Source of the DNA: Halopenitus persicus
GTDB taxonomy: Archaea > Halobacteriota > Halobacteria > Halobacteriales > Haloferacaceae
Assembly (NCBI RefSeq): GCF_002355635.1
Contig: NZ_AP017558.1
Location: 2,046,001-2,110,000 of the forward strand
Reading direction: 5' to 3'
Length of the DNA: 64,000 bases
Shown here piece by piece: positions 1 to 8,481 of this stretch. The position numbers and the translations under genes are program-made. Position 1 is the first letter of the stretch. Each line of letters begins with the position of its first letter. Under the pieces are notes generated by a model, which saw only the letters and a list, made by a program, of their open reading frames with translations, searched no databases and was not told the DNA's origin.

Positions 1-366
1 GCCGCCGTCGTCAACGACCTCGACCTCGACGCCGACGCCGGCGTCGCGAACGTCCGCCGGGAGCTCGAGGGCGGCGTGGAGGAGCTGACCGAGGTCGACG
101 TTCCGGCCGTCCTGACGGTCCAGACCGGGATCAACGAGCCACGATACGCGAGCCTCCGCGGGATCCGACAGGCACAGCGCAAGGAGATCGCGACGAAGGA
201 CCTCGCCGACATCGGCCTTTCGCCCGACGACGTCGAGGGTGCGCTGACCGTCACGAACATGTACGAGCCGGAAAGCGAGTCCGACGCGGAGATCATCGAG
301 GGCGACCCCGGCGAGGCGGCCGGTCGCCTTGCGGAGGTCCTGCGTGAGAAGGGGGTTGATGCCTGA
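1..366 (+). CDS. etfB: Electron transfer flavoprotein beta subunit, C-terminal part (truncated by window start)
   Basis: The reading frame is open from base 1 and ends in TGA at 364-366, so the N-terminal part lies outside the window. About 121 residues remain. They contain the conserved EtfB stretch with LTVQTGINEPRYASLRGI and a following A-Q-R-K segment, in the part of EtfB that lies beside the AMP site. The protein pairs with EtfA to carry electrons from acyl-CoA and other dehydrogenases to an ETF:quinone oxidoreductase. The TGATG overlap with the next gene indicates translational coupling of the two subunits. Identification is firm; only the missing N-terminus limits it. Confidence 0.95.
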   Translation, partial: AAVVNDLDLDADAGVANVRRELEGGVEELTEVDVPAVLTVQTGINEPRYASLRGIRQAQRKEIATKDLADIGLSPDDVEGALTVTNMYEPESESDAEIIEGDPGEAAGRLAEVLREKGVDA

Positions 367-1325
367 TGGCCGACCCCGCCGTCCTCGCCGTGGCCGAACA
401 CCGTCGCGGCGAGCTGCGCGAGATCTCCCTCGAGCTACTCACGGCCGGCCGCGAGCTCGCGGACGCCATCGGCGGCGAGCTCCACGTCGCGGTCGTCTCC
501 GGCGACGTCGAGGCGCACGCCGACTCGCTCAACCGCGAAGGCGTCGACGCGATCCACACGGTCGCGGTCGGCGAGGAGTTTGACCACTCCGTCTACCAGG
601 GCGCCGTCGAGGCGCTGGTGGACGCACACGACCCGACGACCCTTCTCCTTCCCAACTCGGTCAACGGGCTCGATTACGCGCCCGCGGTCGCGGAGAGCCT
701 CGGGGTCCCGCTCGTCACCGACGCGATCGACGTCGCCTATGACGACGCACTGACCGTGACCCGCGAGCAGTACGGCTCGAAGGTCGAAACGACCATCGAG
801 GTCGACGGCGACCGGTTCGCGATCACGATCCGGGGCGGCGAGTGGCCGGCCGCGACGGGGGCCGGCGAGGCGACCATTGAGTCGTTCGACGCTGCCGTCG
901 ATCCCGGCGAGTCCGGCGCGCGCGTCCAGGGGTACGAGGAGGTCGGCGACGGCGACGTCGACATCGCCGACGCGGACGTGCTCGTGTCGGTCGGTCGCGG
1001 GATCGAGGAGGAGGAGAACCTCGAGCTGATCTTCGATCTCGCGGAGGCGATGGGCGCGACGGTCTCGTCCTCGCGGCCGATCGTGGACAACGGGTGGCTG
1101 CCGAAGAACCGGCAGGTCGGTCAGTCGGGCAAGGTCGTGACGCCGGACGTCTACCTCGCTGTCGGGATCTCCGGAGCGGTCCAGCACGTCGCGGGGATGA
1201 AGGGAGCGGAGACGATCATCGCGGTCAACACCGATCCGAACGCGCCCATCTTCGACATCGCGGACTACGGCATCGTCGGCGATCTCTTCGAGATCGTTCC
1301 GGAACTCATCGACGACTTCGAGTAG
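366..1325 (+). CDS. etfA: Electron transfer flavoprotein alpha subunit
   Basis: A 319-residue protein of normal EtfA length. Its N-terminal half is the EtfA Rossmann-like domain. The C-terminal half, from about residue 195, is the FAD-binding domain with the family signatures SVGRGI, SSRPIVDNGW, QVGQSGK and VGISGAVQHVAGM. It binds FAD and forms the heterodimer with EtfB, passing electrons from flavoprotein dehydrogenases to the quinone pool. The ATG shares one base with the etfB stop, so the two are one operon. No fixC or fixX gene follows; the next gene is an unrelated regulator with its own promoter. Confidence 0.96.
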   Translation: MADPAVLAVAEHRRGELREISLELLTAGRELADAIGGELHVAVVSGDVEAHADSLNREGVDAIHTVAVGEEFDHSVYQGAVEALVDAHDPTTLLLPNSVNGLDYAPAVAESLGVPLVTDAIDVAYDDALTVTREQYGSKVETTIEVDGDRFAITIRGGEWPAATGAGEATIESFDAAVDPGESGARVQGYEEVGDGDVDIADADVLVSVGRGIEEEENLELIFDLAEAMGATVSSSRPIVDNGWLPKNRQVGQSGKVVTPDVYLAVGISGAVQHVAGMKGAETIIAVNTDPNAPIFDIADYGIVGDLFEIVPELIDDFE

Positions 1326-1512
1326 CTCGCGTCGCTCGCCCGGCGCGCGGGCCGCCACGCCCGCACTCGATTCGGTCCCTTATGCGAGACCGCGAGGTCA
1401 AGACCGGTCCTGAAACCGGGTGGGATGTGACGCCCCGAGCGTCGGACGTATTCCGGTTCGTGTGGCAGTGCGTCCCGAAACCGCCGCTTCGAGCCGCCGC
1501 ATCGGAGGAAAG

Positions 1513-1521
1513 GGTATATAC
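1513..1521 (+). promoter_or_regulatory. TATA box of the winged-helix gene
   Basis: GGTATATAC lies about 35-40 bases ahead of the ATG at 1555. A GGAG at 1545-1548 could serve as a Shine-Dalgarno motif. This supports the short start rather than an in-frame ATG at 1420, which lies upstream of the TATA box. Confidence 0.6.
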
Positions 1522-1554
1522 TCTCCCGGATGCAGAATCAATACGGAGAATCGG

Positions 1555-1890
1555 ATGTCGGGGGAAGACTTGATAGAGGTGCTCGGGAACAAGTACAACA
1601 CGGAGATCCTCGCGGCCGCCGACGACCCCAAGTCGGCACAGGAGCTCAGCGACGAGCTCGACGTCCCGATCGCGACGTGTTACCGCCGGATCGACGAACT
1701 GGAGGAGGCGGACCTGATCGAGCTACACGACCGGCCGCTCTCGGACGACCGTCGGCGGGTGAAGGTCTATCGACGGCGGGTCGACAGCGTCGTCGTGGAG
1801 TTTCACGACGGCGTCTCGATAGAGCTCACCGAGCGGACCAGCGCCGCGAACCGACTCGACGAGGCCTGGCGGAGCCTCTCGAACGCCTAG
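1555..1890 (+). CDS. Winged helix-turn-helix regulator (ArsR-like fold)
   Basis: A 111-residue protein. Residues about 5-60 form an ArsR/HTH_20-type winged helix (SAQELSDELDVPIATCYRRI is the helix-turn-helix), followed by a charged wing and a short C-terminal beta/helix segment that may dimerise. It is probably a DNA-binding transcription regulator in the cytoplasm; its target is unknown. The start chosen begins MSGEDLIEVL, 7 bases after GGAG and downstream of a clear TATA box. The frame stays open upstream to 1420, but that stretch lies across the promoter. It faces the KaiC-like gene tail to tail. Confidence 0.8.
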   Translation: MSGEDLIEVLGNKYNTEILAAADDPKSAQELSDELDVPIATCYRRIDELEEADLIELHDRPLSDDRRRVKVYRRRVDSVVVEFHDGVSIELTERTSAANRLDEAWRSLSNA

Positions 1891-1913
1891 CGTCCCGTCC
1901 GGGATCGGCACGC

Positions 1914-2639
1914 TCAGAAGGGCGATTCCGACCGCTCCATCATCGCGAACCCGCCGGCCTGGTCGTGGACGGTGAGTCCCCCCGCTCCGATCTCGAGCGG
2001 GAAGATGTCGGTGTCGATGTCCTGTTTCCGCATCTTGGCGACCCACACGTACCGATTGACTCCCGACTCGGTCGGCGTCTGGATCAGGTAGACGTTCCCG
2101 TCGGTGAGAAAGTTCTCCAGCCCGATCTCCGTGTCCGGGAAGACCGCACCCTGTTCGTTGATCAAAAGCGAGGTCAGGCCGCTCTGCTTGAGGATGTCGG
2201 AGAACTTCAGGAGGGAGGTCCGTTTCTCGTGCTCGTCCTCGAAGAAGAGCTGGAACATCGACAGCGAGTCGAGCACGAGCCGGTCGAACTCGCCCTCGGA
2301 GACCGTCTCGAGGAGCCGGTCGATCGTCTCGGTGAAGTCCTCGATGCGGAGCATCTCACGTTTATCCAGGATGACGATCTCGCCGTCGTCGACGAGGTCG
2401 CCGAACTCCTCGAACCCGATCGACTCGGCAGCCTCCCGGATGTCCTCCTCGTTCTCCTCGAACGAGACGTACACGCCCCGGTCGCCGTGTTCGGTCGCCC
2501 CGGTGTAGAGGTACTGAATCCCGAAGATGCTCTTCCCCGTCCCCGGGTTTCCGGAGACGAGCACCGTCGACTGTGCGGTGATCCCACCGCCCAGGATCGA
2601 GTCCAGACCGTCGACGCCGGTCGAGACGAGGTGTGACAT
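1914..2639 (-). CDS. KaiC/RadA-like single-domain ATPase
   Basis: A 241-residue RecA-fold ATPase of the KaiC-like group. It opens with the family signature TGVDGLDSILGGG, has Walker A GNPGTGKS at residues 30-37 and a Walker B segment LVLDSLSMF near the middle. Haloarchaea carry many such stand-alone KaiC domains, often as signalling or regulatory ATPases; the substrate is not known. The start at 2639 is preceded by a strong GGAGGTG ribosome site, which excludes the longer frame starting at 2720. It lacks the second KaiC domain of the circadian protein. Confidence 0.85.
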   Translation of the reverse strand: MSHLVSTGVDGLDSILGGGITAQSTVLVSGNPGTGKSIFGIQYLYTGATEHGDRGVYVSFEENEEDIREAAESIGFEEFGDLVDDGEIVILDKREMLRIEDFTETIDRLLETVSEGEFDRLVLDSLSMFQLFFEDEHEKRTSLLKFSDILKQSGLTSLLINEQGAVFPDTEIGLENFLTDGNVYLIQTPTESGVNRYVWVAKMRKQDIDTDIFPLEIGAGGLTVHDQAGGFAMMERSESPF

Positions 2640-2768
2640 ACTGTCCCCACCTCCGGCAGCGACGGATAAAGTCCTCCCGGTCGATCCGACGTCGAACCCG
2701 CGTGCGGACGACGACGTCAATGGAGCTGCCGCTACCGGAGCCGATCGCGGACGGTCACGACAACACCA

Positions 2769-2776
2769 CTATACGT
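2769..2776 (+). promoter_or_regulatory. TATA box of rio1
   Basis: CTATACGT lies about 25-30 bases ahead of the ATG at 2800, the usual spacing for a leaderless haloarchaeal transcript. It fixes the start at 2800 and excludes the open frame that extends upstream to 2527. Confidence 0.55.
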
Positions 2777-2799
2777 GTCCGCCCCGAACCTTCCGGAAG

Positions 2800-3786
2800 A
2801 TGACCGACGAGTTCGACCTGCTCGAGTCCGACGGGTCGCCGGGCGACGAGTGGGAGGAACTCGACGTTTCCGACACCGAGGCTGACCGGATCGCCCGCCG
2901 ACAGGACCGGGAGTTCAACGAGTTCCGCAAGCGGCTGAAGGACGCCGACCAGTTCAAACTCGACGGGTCGGTCTTCGACGACGCCACGCTCGCGGCGATC
3001 TACAAGCTCGTCCAGGACGGCTACATCACCGCCTTCGGCGGGCCGGTCTCGACCGGCAAGGAGGCGAACGTCTTCGAGGCGTTCGGCGAGGACGAAAGCC
3101 AGGAGGTCGCCGTGAAGATCTACCGGATCAACTCCTCGAACTTCACCCAGATGCGCGAGTACCTCGAGGGCGACCCGCGGTTCGAGGGCATCGCCTCGGA
3201 CAAGAAGGCGACCGTGCTGGCCTGGACGAAAAAGGAGTTCGCGAACCTCCGTCGGGCGCGGGGCGCCGGCGTGCGGGTCCCCGAGCCGATCGCCGTCCAG
3301 CGGAACGCGCTCGTGATGGAGCTCGTGGGCCACGCCGACGACCGCGCGCGGCGGCTCTCGGAGGTCACCGTCGAGAACCCCGAGACGGCCTACGAGGTCG
3401 TCCGGGAGTATATGCGTCGACTCTACCGGGTCGGACTGATCCACGGCGACCTCTCGGAGTACAACCTGATCATCCACGACGGGGAACTCGTCGTGATCGA
3501 TCTGGGACAGGCCGCCACCGTTCACCACCCGAACGCACGGACGTTCCTCGAGCGGGACTGCCGGAACGTCGCCGCATTCTTCTCCAGGCAGGGCATCGAC
3601 GTCGATCCCGACGACCTCTGGGACTACGTCACCGAACCGGAGCCCGAGCCGGGGTCCGTTCGGGACGAGGACTCGGCCGAGGATCCGGACGATGGTCCGG
3701 CCGATACCGGGGATGACTCGACGGACCTCGATGACGACTCGCGGGACGCCGATCCGCTCGAGAACGATCCGATCGTCGACCCGTAG
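2800..3786 (+). CDS. rio1: Rio1-type serine/threonine protein kinase
   Basis: A 328-residue RIO kinase. The nucleotide loop GPVSTGKEANVF (about residues 81-92) is the RIO version of the glycine-rich loop. VAVKIYR holds the ATP-binding lysine, HGDLSEYN (about 213-220) is the catalytic loop and VIDLGQ (about 232) replaces the DFG motif. Rio1 acts in late maturation of the small ribosomal subunit. The C-terminal 50 residues are almost all D, E, P and S, a halophile-style acidic tail. In many archaea rio1 sits beside the KH protein Pno1; here the pno1-like gene is in the same window but 37 kb away. Confidence 0.95.
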   Translation: MTDEFDLLESDGSPGDEWEELDVSDTEADRIARRQDREFNEFRKRLKDADQFKLDGSVFDDATLAAIYKLVQDGYITAFGGPVSTGKEANVFEAFGEDESQEVAVKIYRINSSNFTQMREYLEGDPRFEGIASDKKATVLAWTKKEFANLRRARGAGVRVPEPIAVQRNALVMELVGHADDRARRLSEVTVENPETAYEVVREYMRRLYRVGLIHGDLSEYNLIIHDGELVVIDLGQAATVHHPNARTFLERDCRNVAAFFSRQGIDVDPDDLWDYVTEPEPEPGSVRDEDSAEDPDDGPADTGDDSTDLDDDSRDADPLENDPIVDP

Positions 3787-3794
3787 CACCGTCA

Positions 3795-3829
3795 CGGCAC
3801 ACGGCGCCGTCCCGGCACACGGCGCCGTC
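3795..3829. repeat. Two tandem copies of an 18-bp unit
   Basis: CGGCACACGGCGCCGTC occurs at 3795-3811 and 3813-3829 with one base between. The unit contains the palindrome GGCGCC. It lies in the short gap between rio1 and the next gene, in front of that gene's promoter. Confidence 0.85.
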
Positions 3830-3868
3830 GTCGCGGAACGCTTTTCGCCGGCCGCACGAAGGATGGGT

Positions 3869-4171
3869 ATGGCACTGGCACCGATCGTCGCCGGATCCGG
3901 ACTGTTGCTCGCCGCGGCGGCCGCGATCGCGGTCTACTGGGACGCCGACCGGCTCGGGCTCGCGCGAGCCCCGCTGTGGGCGGCGTTCGTCTTCCTCACC
4001 GTCGCGGTCGGACTGACGCTGCCCGTCTTCATTCCGACGGTCCCGATCGCGGGTACGCTCGTCATCCTGATCATGGGGCCCGCGATCTACGCCTTCGAGC
4101 GCGACGACACGCTCCACGGATCCGAGGCCGACCCGTCATCGCTGCCCGACGACCGCGACGACGAAAGCTGA
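3869..4171 (+). CDS. Small membrane protein of unknown function
   Basis: About 100 residues with three hydrophobic segments. They are roughly residues 5-24 (LLLAAAAAIAV), 35-52 (AAFVFLTVAVGLTLPVF) and 58-76 (GTLVILIMGPAIYAF), followed by a short acidic tail ending DDRDDES. I do not recognise the family. ATG codons at 3863 and 3869 are both possible; MALAPIVAG at 3869 is preferred because it starts close to the first membrane segment, and CGCTTTTCGC about 25 bases upstream may be the promoter. The open frame continues upstream into the rio1 tail, but the reading there is an arginine-rich shadow. Probably a cell-membrane protein. Confidence 0.65.
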   Translation: MALAPIVAGSGLLLAAAAAIAVYWDADRLGLARAPLWAAFVFLTVAVGLTLPVFIPTVPIAGTLVILIMGPAIYAFERDDTLHGSEADPSSLPDDRDDES

Positions 4172-4217
4172 CTCCTCGGCTCGAAGCGCCTCTGATACTC
4201 CCGGCCGCCGCACGCCC

Positions 4218-5264
4218 CTACCGGCCGCGCGGATACTCGCGGCCGAGATCGAGCGTCTGACCGGCCGACCCGTCGGCGTCCGTTCCGGTTCCGTCCGTTT
4301 CCGCTTCGGTTCGGTCCCGACTGCCGTCCCGATCGGCCGTTTCATCCCCGTCGTTCTCACCCTCGTCGGCGGGACTCACGCTCCCGGTTCGATACCCCTC
4401 CAGATCGAGCGTGACGTGGTCGAATCCGATCTCCCGCAGTCGGTCGGCGACCGCGTCGGCGAATCCCGGATCGAGCGCGTCCGCGAGCTCCTCGGGGGCG
4501 ACCTCGATGCGGGCCAGTCCGTCGTGATCGCGGACGCGGAACTGGCTGAACCCGCGGTCGCGGAGCACTCGCTCGGCCCGCTCGACCCGCGTCAGCCGCT
4601 CCTCGGTCACCTCGAGGCCGGTCGGGATCCGCGATGAGAGACACGCCATCGAGGGCTTGTCGGCGACCGACAGCCCGTAGGCGTCGGCGATCTCCCGGAC
4701 CTCCGATTTGTCGATGTCGTGGGTCAAAAGCGGCGATCGGACCGACAGCTCCTCGACGGCGCGGAGGCCGGGGCGGTGTCCTTCCCCCGGGTCTGAGGCG
4801 TTGGTGCCGTCACAGACCGTCTCGATGCCCATCTCGGCGGCCGTTTCGTACATCCGCCCGAGCCGCATCGTCCGGCAGTGGTAGCATCTGTCTCCGTCGT
4901 TGGCGACGAACGCCGGATCCGCCAGCTCGGAGAACTCGACGATCTCGTGGCGGACCCCGATCTCCTCGGCGACTCGAACCGCGTCGTCCAGCTCGGCGGC
5001 CGGCAGCGTCTCGCTCTTTGCGGTGCAGGCCACCGCGTCGTCGCCGAGCGCGTCGTGGGCGAGCGCCGCGACGACCGAGGAGTCGACGCCGCCGGAGAAG
5101 GCGATCACGGCGCCGTCGAGGGCGGCCAGCGATTCGCGGGCGAGATCGGCCTTTCGGGCGAGCGGGGGCGAGAGCGCGTCGCGATCGAGGCCGTCGGTCG
5201 TCGCTTCGGTCGTCGACCGGGACGGTCCTTCCCGTGAGCCGGGCGTGTCCGTGGCCGAATCCAT
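4218..5264 (-). CDS. larE: LarE-type ATP-dependent sacrificial sulfur transferase
   Basis: A 348-residue protein of the PP-loop ATP pyrophosphatase superfamily. SGGVDS at residues 57-62 is the PP loop; CYHC at 127-130 and the conserved MACLSSR, with cysteine at 208, are LarE hallmarks. LarE proteins transfer sulfur to a pyridinium biscarboxylic acid during nickel-pincer cofactor synthesis, in some cases using up their own cysteine. The N-terminal 35 residues and the D/E/T-rich 45-residue C-terminal tail are halophile-style extensions. No larA, larB or larC is in the window, so the physiological target here is inferred. Strand and start are clear. Confidence 0.88.
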   Translation of the reverse strand: MDSATDTPGSREGPSRSTTEATTDGLDRDALSPPLARKADLARESLAALDGAVIAFSGGVDSSVVAALAHDALGDDAVACTAKSETLPAAELDDAVRVAEEIGVRHEIVEFSELADPAFVANDGDRCYHCRTMRLGRMYETAAEMGIETVCDGTNASDPGEGHRPGLRAVEELSVRSPLLTHDIDKSEVREIADAYGLSVADKPSMACLSSRIPTGLEVTEERLTRVERAERVLRDRGFSQFRVRDHDGLARIEVAPEELADALDPGFADAVADRLREIGFDHVTLDLEGYRTGSVSPADEGENDGDETADRDGSRDRTEAETDGTGTDADGSAGQTLDLGREYPRGR

Positions 5265-5310
5265 ACCGACGCTGGGTGCCGCGCGGAAAAAAGGGCGTCG
5301 TCACTCCCGG

Positions 5311-5385
5311 GGCGTTCCGGACGCGGGCGTTTCGGACGCGGGCGTTTCGGACGCGGGCGTTTCGGACGCGGGCATTTCGGACGCA
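5311..5385. repeat. Five tandem copies of a 15-bp unit
   Basis: GGCGTTTCGGACGCG repeats at 5311, 5326, 5341, 5356 and 5371. The first copy has one change (TTCC) and the last copy two. The array lies between the divergent starts of larE (5264) and the MutS-like gene (5450), so it occupies their shared upstream region. It does not have the spacer structure of a CRISPR. Confidence 0.95.
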
Positions 5386-5449
5386 GCCGTCCTCCCGGCC
5401 GATCGCCGACCCTCATCCTTTTGCCCGTTCCCGCGATACCCCGGAGTGA

Positions 5450-7519
5450 ATGGAGCTGGAGGCGATCCCCGGCGTCGGGGCGAAGACGGCCGACGCCCTT
5501 CGGGAGCTCGACGACCCGGCGGCGGCGCTGCACAACGGCGACGTCGCCGCCATCGCGCGGGCGCCGGGCGTGACCCACGGGCGCGCCGTTCAGATCGCCC
5601 GCGGGGCGATCCGAAGCCGGCACGACGACGACGGCCGCGTGTTGGCCACGGATCGAGCCCGCGAGATCTACCGCGACGCGGTCGGCCTCCTGCAGGACCG
5701 GACGGTCACCGACTACGCGGCACAGCGGCTCGAGACCTTTTATCCGTCGGCGTCACGGTCCCGGATCGAGTCGGTGCAGTCGGTCGTTTCGACGGCCATG
5801 GAACGCGAACCGGACCCCGACACCCTCGAGGCGCTCGCGGGCGTCGAACCGCTCTCGTCGCCGCCGACGGTTCGGGTTCGGGAGCGCTGTCTCGCGACCG
5901 CCGACGCGGAACGCTACGCCGCGGCCGAGGACGCGGTTCCCGAGCTCTCGGTGGAGATCGCCGAGGACGGCCGCGACCTCGCGGAGCTGGCCCGGTCGTA
6001 CGCGACGGTCGTCGTCCTCGACGAGTCGTTCGCGGGGATCGACGTCGAGGGGGACGTGCGCGTTCGACCGGACGCCCTCGAGACGCCGTCCGAGACCGTT
6101 CCGGAGCGGCTCCTCGCGTTCTTCGCCACGAACCGTGACCGGCTGCTTGCCGCGGCGGACGTCCACGAGGCGGCCGGGATGGAACCGGCCTGCGATCCCG
6201 CGGCGCTTCGGGACGCCCTCTCGCGGCTCGACGACGACGGCACCGTGATCGGCGACGACGAACACGAGCGCCTGGCGGTCGCCGTCGAGGACCTCGACGC
6301 GGCGGTCGGCACCGCGGAGTCGGTCGCCAACGACCACCTCCGGGACGCCATCCGCGAACGCGACGTGACGATCGAGGGGCAGGACTTCCTCTCGCTGGTC
6401 GAACAGGGCGCCCGCGTCGACTCGCTGCTCTCGCGGGAGCTCGCCGACGAGTACGACACGGCCCTCGAGGCGGCCACCGAGCACGTGGTCGAGAGCCTCC
6501 GCCTGGACCCCGGCGAGGCGGAGATCGCCGACCGGATCTTCCGCGGCGATCCCACGTTCCCGGTCGAACACGACGAGGCGGCCGTCTCCAGGCTTCGCAC
6601 GGAGTTGACCGCGGCCCGCGACCAGCGTGCGACGGAGCTGAAGGAAACGCTCGCCGCGGACCTCGCGGACCTCCGCGAGCCCGCCGCCGACCTCGTCCAC
6701 GACGCGCTCGAGCGTGACGTCGAGCTGGCGATCGCCCGGTTCGCGGCCGACTTCGGGTGCACGCTGCCGACGTTCGTCGACGGCGACGACGATGCCTCGG
6801 CGGGCGGCGCGGGCGGTAGTGCCTCCGCGGACGCCGCCGCCGAGCCTCCCGCGGACGACGTCGACGGGGGCCCCGCGGACGGCGGGTTCGCGATCGTCGG
6901 CGGCCGGTCGCCGCTGTTGGACGTCGACTTCGCGGACGTCGAGCCGGTCGACTACGCGGTTGACGGGGCGACCCTGCTCTCCGGCGTCAACTCCGGCGGG
7001 AAGACGTCGACGCTCGATCTGGTCGCGCTCGTGGCGATACTCGCCCAGATGGGGATGCCGGTCCCGGCCGAGCGGGTACGGCTCGAGCGGTTCGAGGAGA
7101 TCCACTACTACGCGAAGTCGCAGGGGACCCTCGACGCCGGCGCCTTCGAGGCCACGCTCCGGGAGTTCGGCGACCTCGTGTCGGGAGCCAGCGGCCGGCT
7201 CGTGTTGGTCGACGAGCTCGAGTCGATCACCGAGCCCGGCGCCTCCGCGAAGATCATCGCCGGCATCCTCGAGGCGCTCGAGGGACAGGACGCCACCGGC
7301 GTGTTCGTCTCCCACCTCGCCAGGGAGATCCGCGACGCCGCCGACTTCGACGTCGCCGTCGACGGCATCGAGGCGGTCGGGCTCGTCGACGGCGAACTCC
7401 GGGTGAACCGCTCGCCGCAGAAGAACCACCTCGCCAGATCCACGCCCGAGCTCATCGTCGAGAAGCTCGCCGACGATCGCGGCGGGGAGTTCTACGACGA
7501 CCTGTTGGAGAAGTTCTGA
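5450..7519 (+). CDS. MutS-related ATPase with N-terminal helix-hairpin-helix
   Basis: A 689-residue protein. Residues 1-60 (LEAIPGVGAKTADAL, then ARAPGVTHGRAVQIA) are a double helix-hairpin-helix DNA-binding region, followed by a long helical lever-like core. The C-terminal third is a MutS-type ABC ATPase: Walker A SGVNSGGKTS near residue 511, Walker B LVLVDELESIT near 585 and the SHLAREI H-loop. It lacks the mismatch-reading N-terminal domain of true MutS, so it resembles MutS2/MutS5-type paralogues and probably acts in recombination or junction processing. An acidic A/G/D/S-rich insert precedes the ATPase. Its stop overlaps the next gene's ATG by one base. Confidence 0.88.
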   Translation: MELEAIPGVGAKTADALRELDDPAAALHNGDVAAIARAPGVTHGRAVQIARGAIRSRHDDDGRVLATDRAREIYRDAVGLLQDRTVTDYAAQRLETFYPSASRSRIESVQSVVSTAMEREPDPDTLEALAGVEPLSSPPTVRVRERCLATADAERYAAAEDAVPELSVEIAEDGRDLAELARSYATVVVLDESFAGIDVEGDVRVRPDALETPSETVPERLLAFFATNRDRLLAAADVHEAAGMEPACDPAALRDALSRLDDDGTVIGDDEHERLAVAVEDLDAAVGTAESVANDHLRDAIRERDVTIEGQDFLSLVEQGARVDSLLSRELADEYDTALEAATEHVVESLRLDPGEAEIADRIFRGDPTFPVEHDEAAVSRLRTELTAARDQRATELKETLAADLADLREPAADLVHDALERDVELAIARFAADFGCTLPTFVDGDDDASAGGAGGSASADAAAEPPADDVDGGPADGGFAIVGGRSPLLDVDFADVEPVDYAVDGATLLSGVNSGGKTSTLDLVALVAILAQMGMPVPAERVRLERFEEIHYYAKSQGTLDAGAFEATLREFGDLVSGASGRLVLVDELESITEPGASAKIIAGILEALEGQDATGVFVSHLAREIRDAADFDVAVDGIEAVGLVDGELRVNRSPQKNHLARSTPELIVEKLADDRGGEFYDDLLEKF

Positions 7520-8229
7520 TGGCATCCGTCATACCCGTCCTCCTCGCCACTGCGGGACGCTGGGTCCTCCTCGTCCTCGCGCTCGTTCCGATCCTCGCCG
7601 TCCTTGCGGTCACCATCGGACCGCTGTACGTCGCCGACAGGTATCGGGAGACGCGGGATCCGACGCGCGCCGAGCGCGCTCGCCTCGACGAACTGCGGTC
7701 GGCCGCCGGACTCGACGTCGAGCCGGTCGCGATCCTCGAATCCGGGGCGGAGACGGACGCCGGGACGGCCGCCGCCGTCGAGATCGCGGTTCGCGGTCCG
7801 CCCGGGAGACGCGTGTTGTTCGTCTCCGAGACCGTGCTCGAAGGCGTCGACGAGGACCTGGCGGTCGCCCTCCTTGCGGCCGAGGCCGGCCGGGTCGAAA
7901 CGCGCTACACGATGGTTCGGGCGGTCGGCGTCGCCGGCGTGACGACCATCCTCGCCGCGATCGTCACGACGCTCGTTCCCTTCGATGCGGGGTTCACCGC
8001 CCTGGCGATCGTCGGCGTCGTCTCGCTGTGGGCCGGCCGGCGGGTGCAGTACGCCGCCGACGCGCGGGCGGCCGACCGCGTCGGCGCGTCGCGGCTGGCC
8101 GACGCCTTCGAGCGAATGGCCGACCGCCGGGGCGTCGTCCCCGAGCGCGGTGACTGGCGGGTCTGGTTCGAGGTTCAGCCGCCCCTCGGCGACCGGATCG
8201 ACAGGCTTCGGGACCGGGACGGAGCGTGA
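7519..8229 (+). CDS. M48-like membrane protein lacking the zinc ligands (pseudo-peptidase)
   Basis: A 236-residue protein with a hydrophobic N-terminal segment (residues 8-37) and a hydrophobic pair at about 134-172, the layout of HtpX/M48 membrane metallopeptidases. Where M48 enzymes have LAHELGHV, this protein reads LAAEAGRV (119-126): both zinc histidines are gone, although the glutamate is kept. Where they have the third ligand in REYxAD, it reads VQYAAD (176-181). It is therefore probably catalytically dead, with a binding or regulatory role. TGATG overlap couples it to the MutS-like gene. The M48 assignment rests on this local pattern and the topology, so it is an inference. Confidence 0.65.
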   Translation: MASVIPVLLATAGRWVLLVLALVPILAVLAVTIGPLYVADRYRETRDPTRAERARLDELRSAAGLDVEPVAILESGAETDAGTAAAVEIAVRGPPGRRVLFVSETVLEGVDEDLAVALLAAEAGRVETRYTMVRAVGVAGVTTILAAIVTTLVPFDAGFTALAIVGVVSLWAGRRVQYAADARAADRVGASRLADAFERMADRRGVVPERGDWRVWFEVQPPLGDRIDRLRDRDGA

Positions 8230-8316
8230 CCGCCCCTGCGGACGCCGCCGCGGATCGGCGGGCTTTAGGTTCGGATGCCCGGAACGATCACACGAGCGAG
8301 CGATCCGCGATCCACG

Positions 8317-8420
8317 GGACGTGACCCACGAGCCGCGATCCACCGGACGCGACCCACGAGCCGCGATCCACCGGACGCGACCCACGAGCCGCGATCCACC
8401 GGACGCGACCCACGAACTGC
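8317..8420. repeat. About 3.5 tandem copies of a 28-bp unit
   Basis: The unit begins GGACGCGACCCACGAGCCGC and starts at 8317, 8345 and 8373, with a partial fourth at 8401. Copies 2 and 3 are identical and copy 1 has a single change. It fills the gap between the M48-like gene and metG, ending about 60 bases before the metG start. There are no spacers between copies. Confidence 0.95.
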
Positions 8421-8481
8421 GTTCCGCGACGCGCGATCACGACAGTCGACCCATCACACCCATCGATCCCATCACCCATCC

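Noticed and set aside
435-1358. Long open frame on the minus strand across etfA
   Set aside because: Arginine/valine-rich shadow of the etfA gene, produced by high GC; no family pattern and no promoter.
5753-7525. 590-codon open frame on the minus strand across the MutS-like gene
   Set aside because: Opposite-strand shadow; the plus strand has all MutS motifs.
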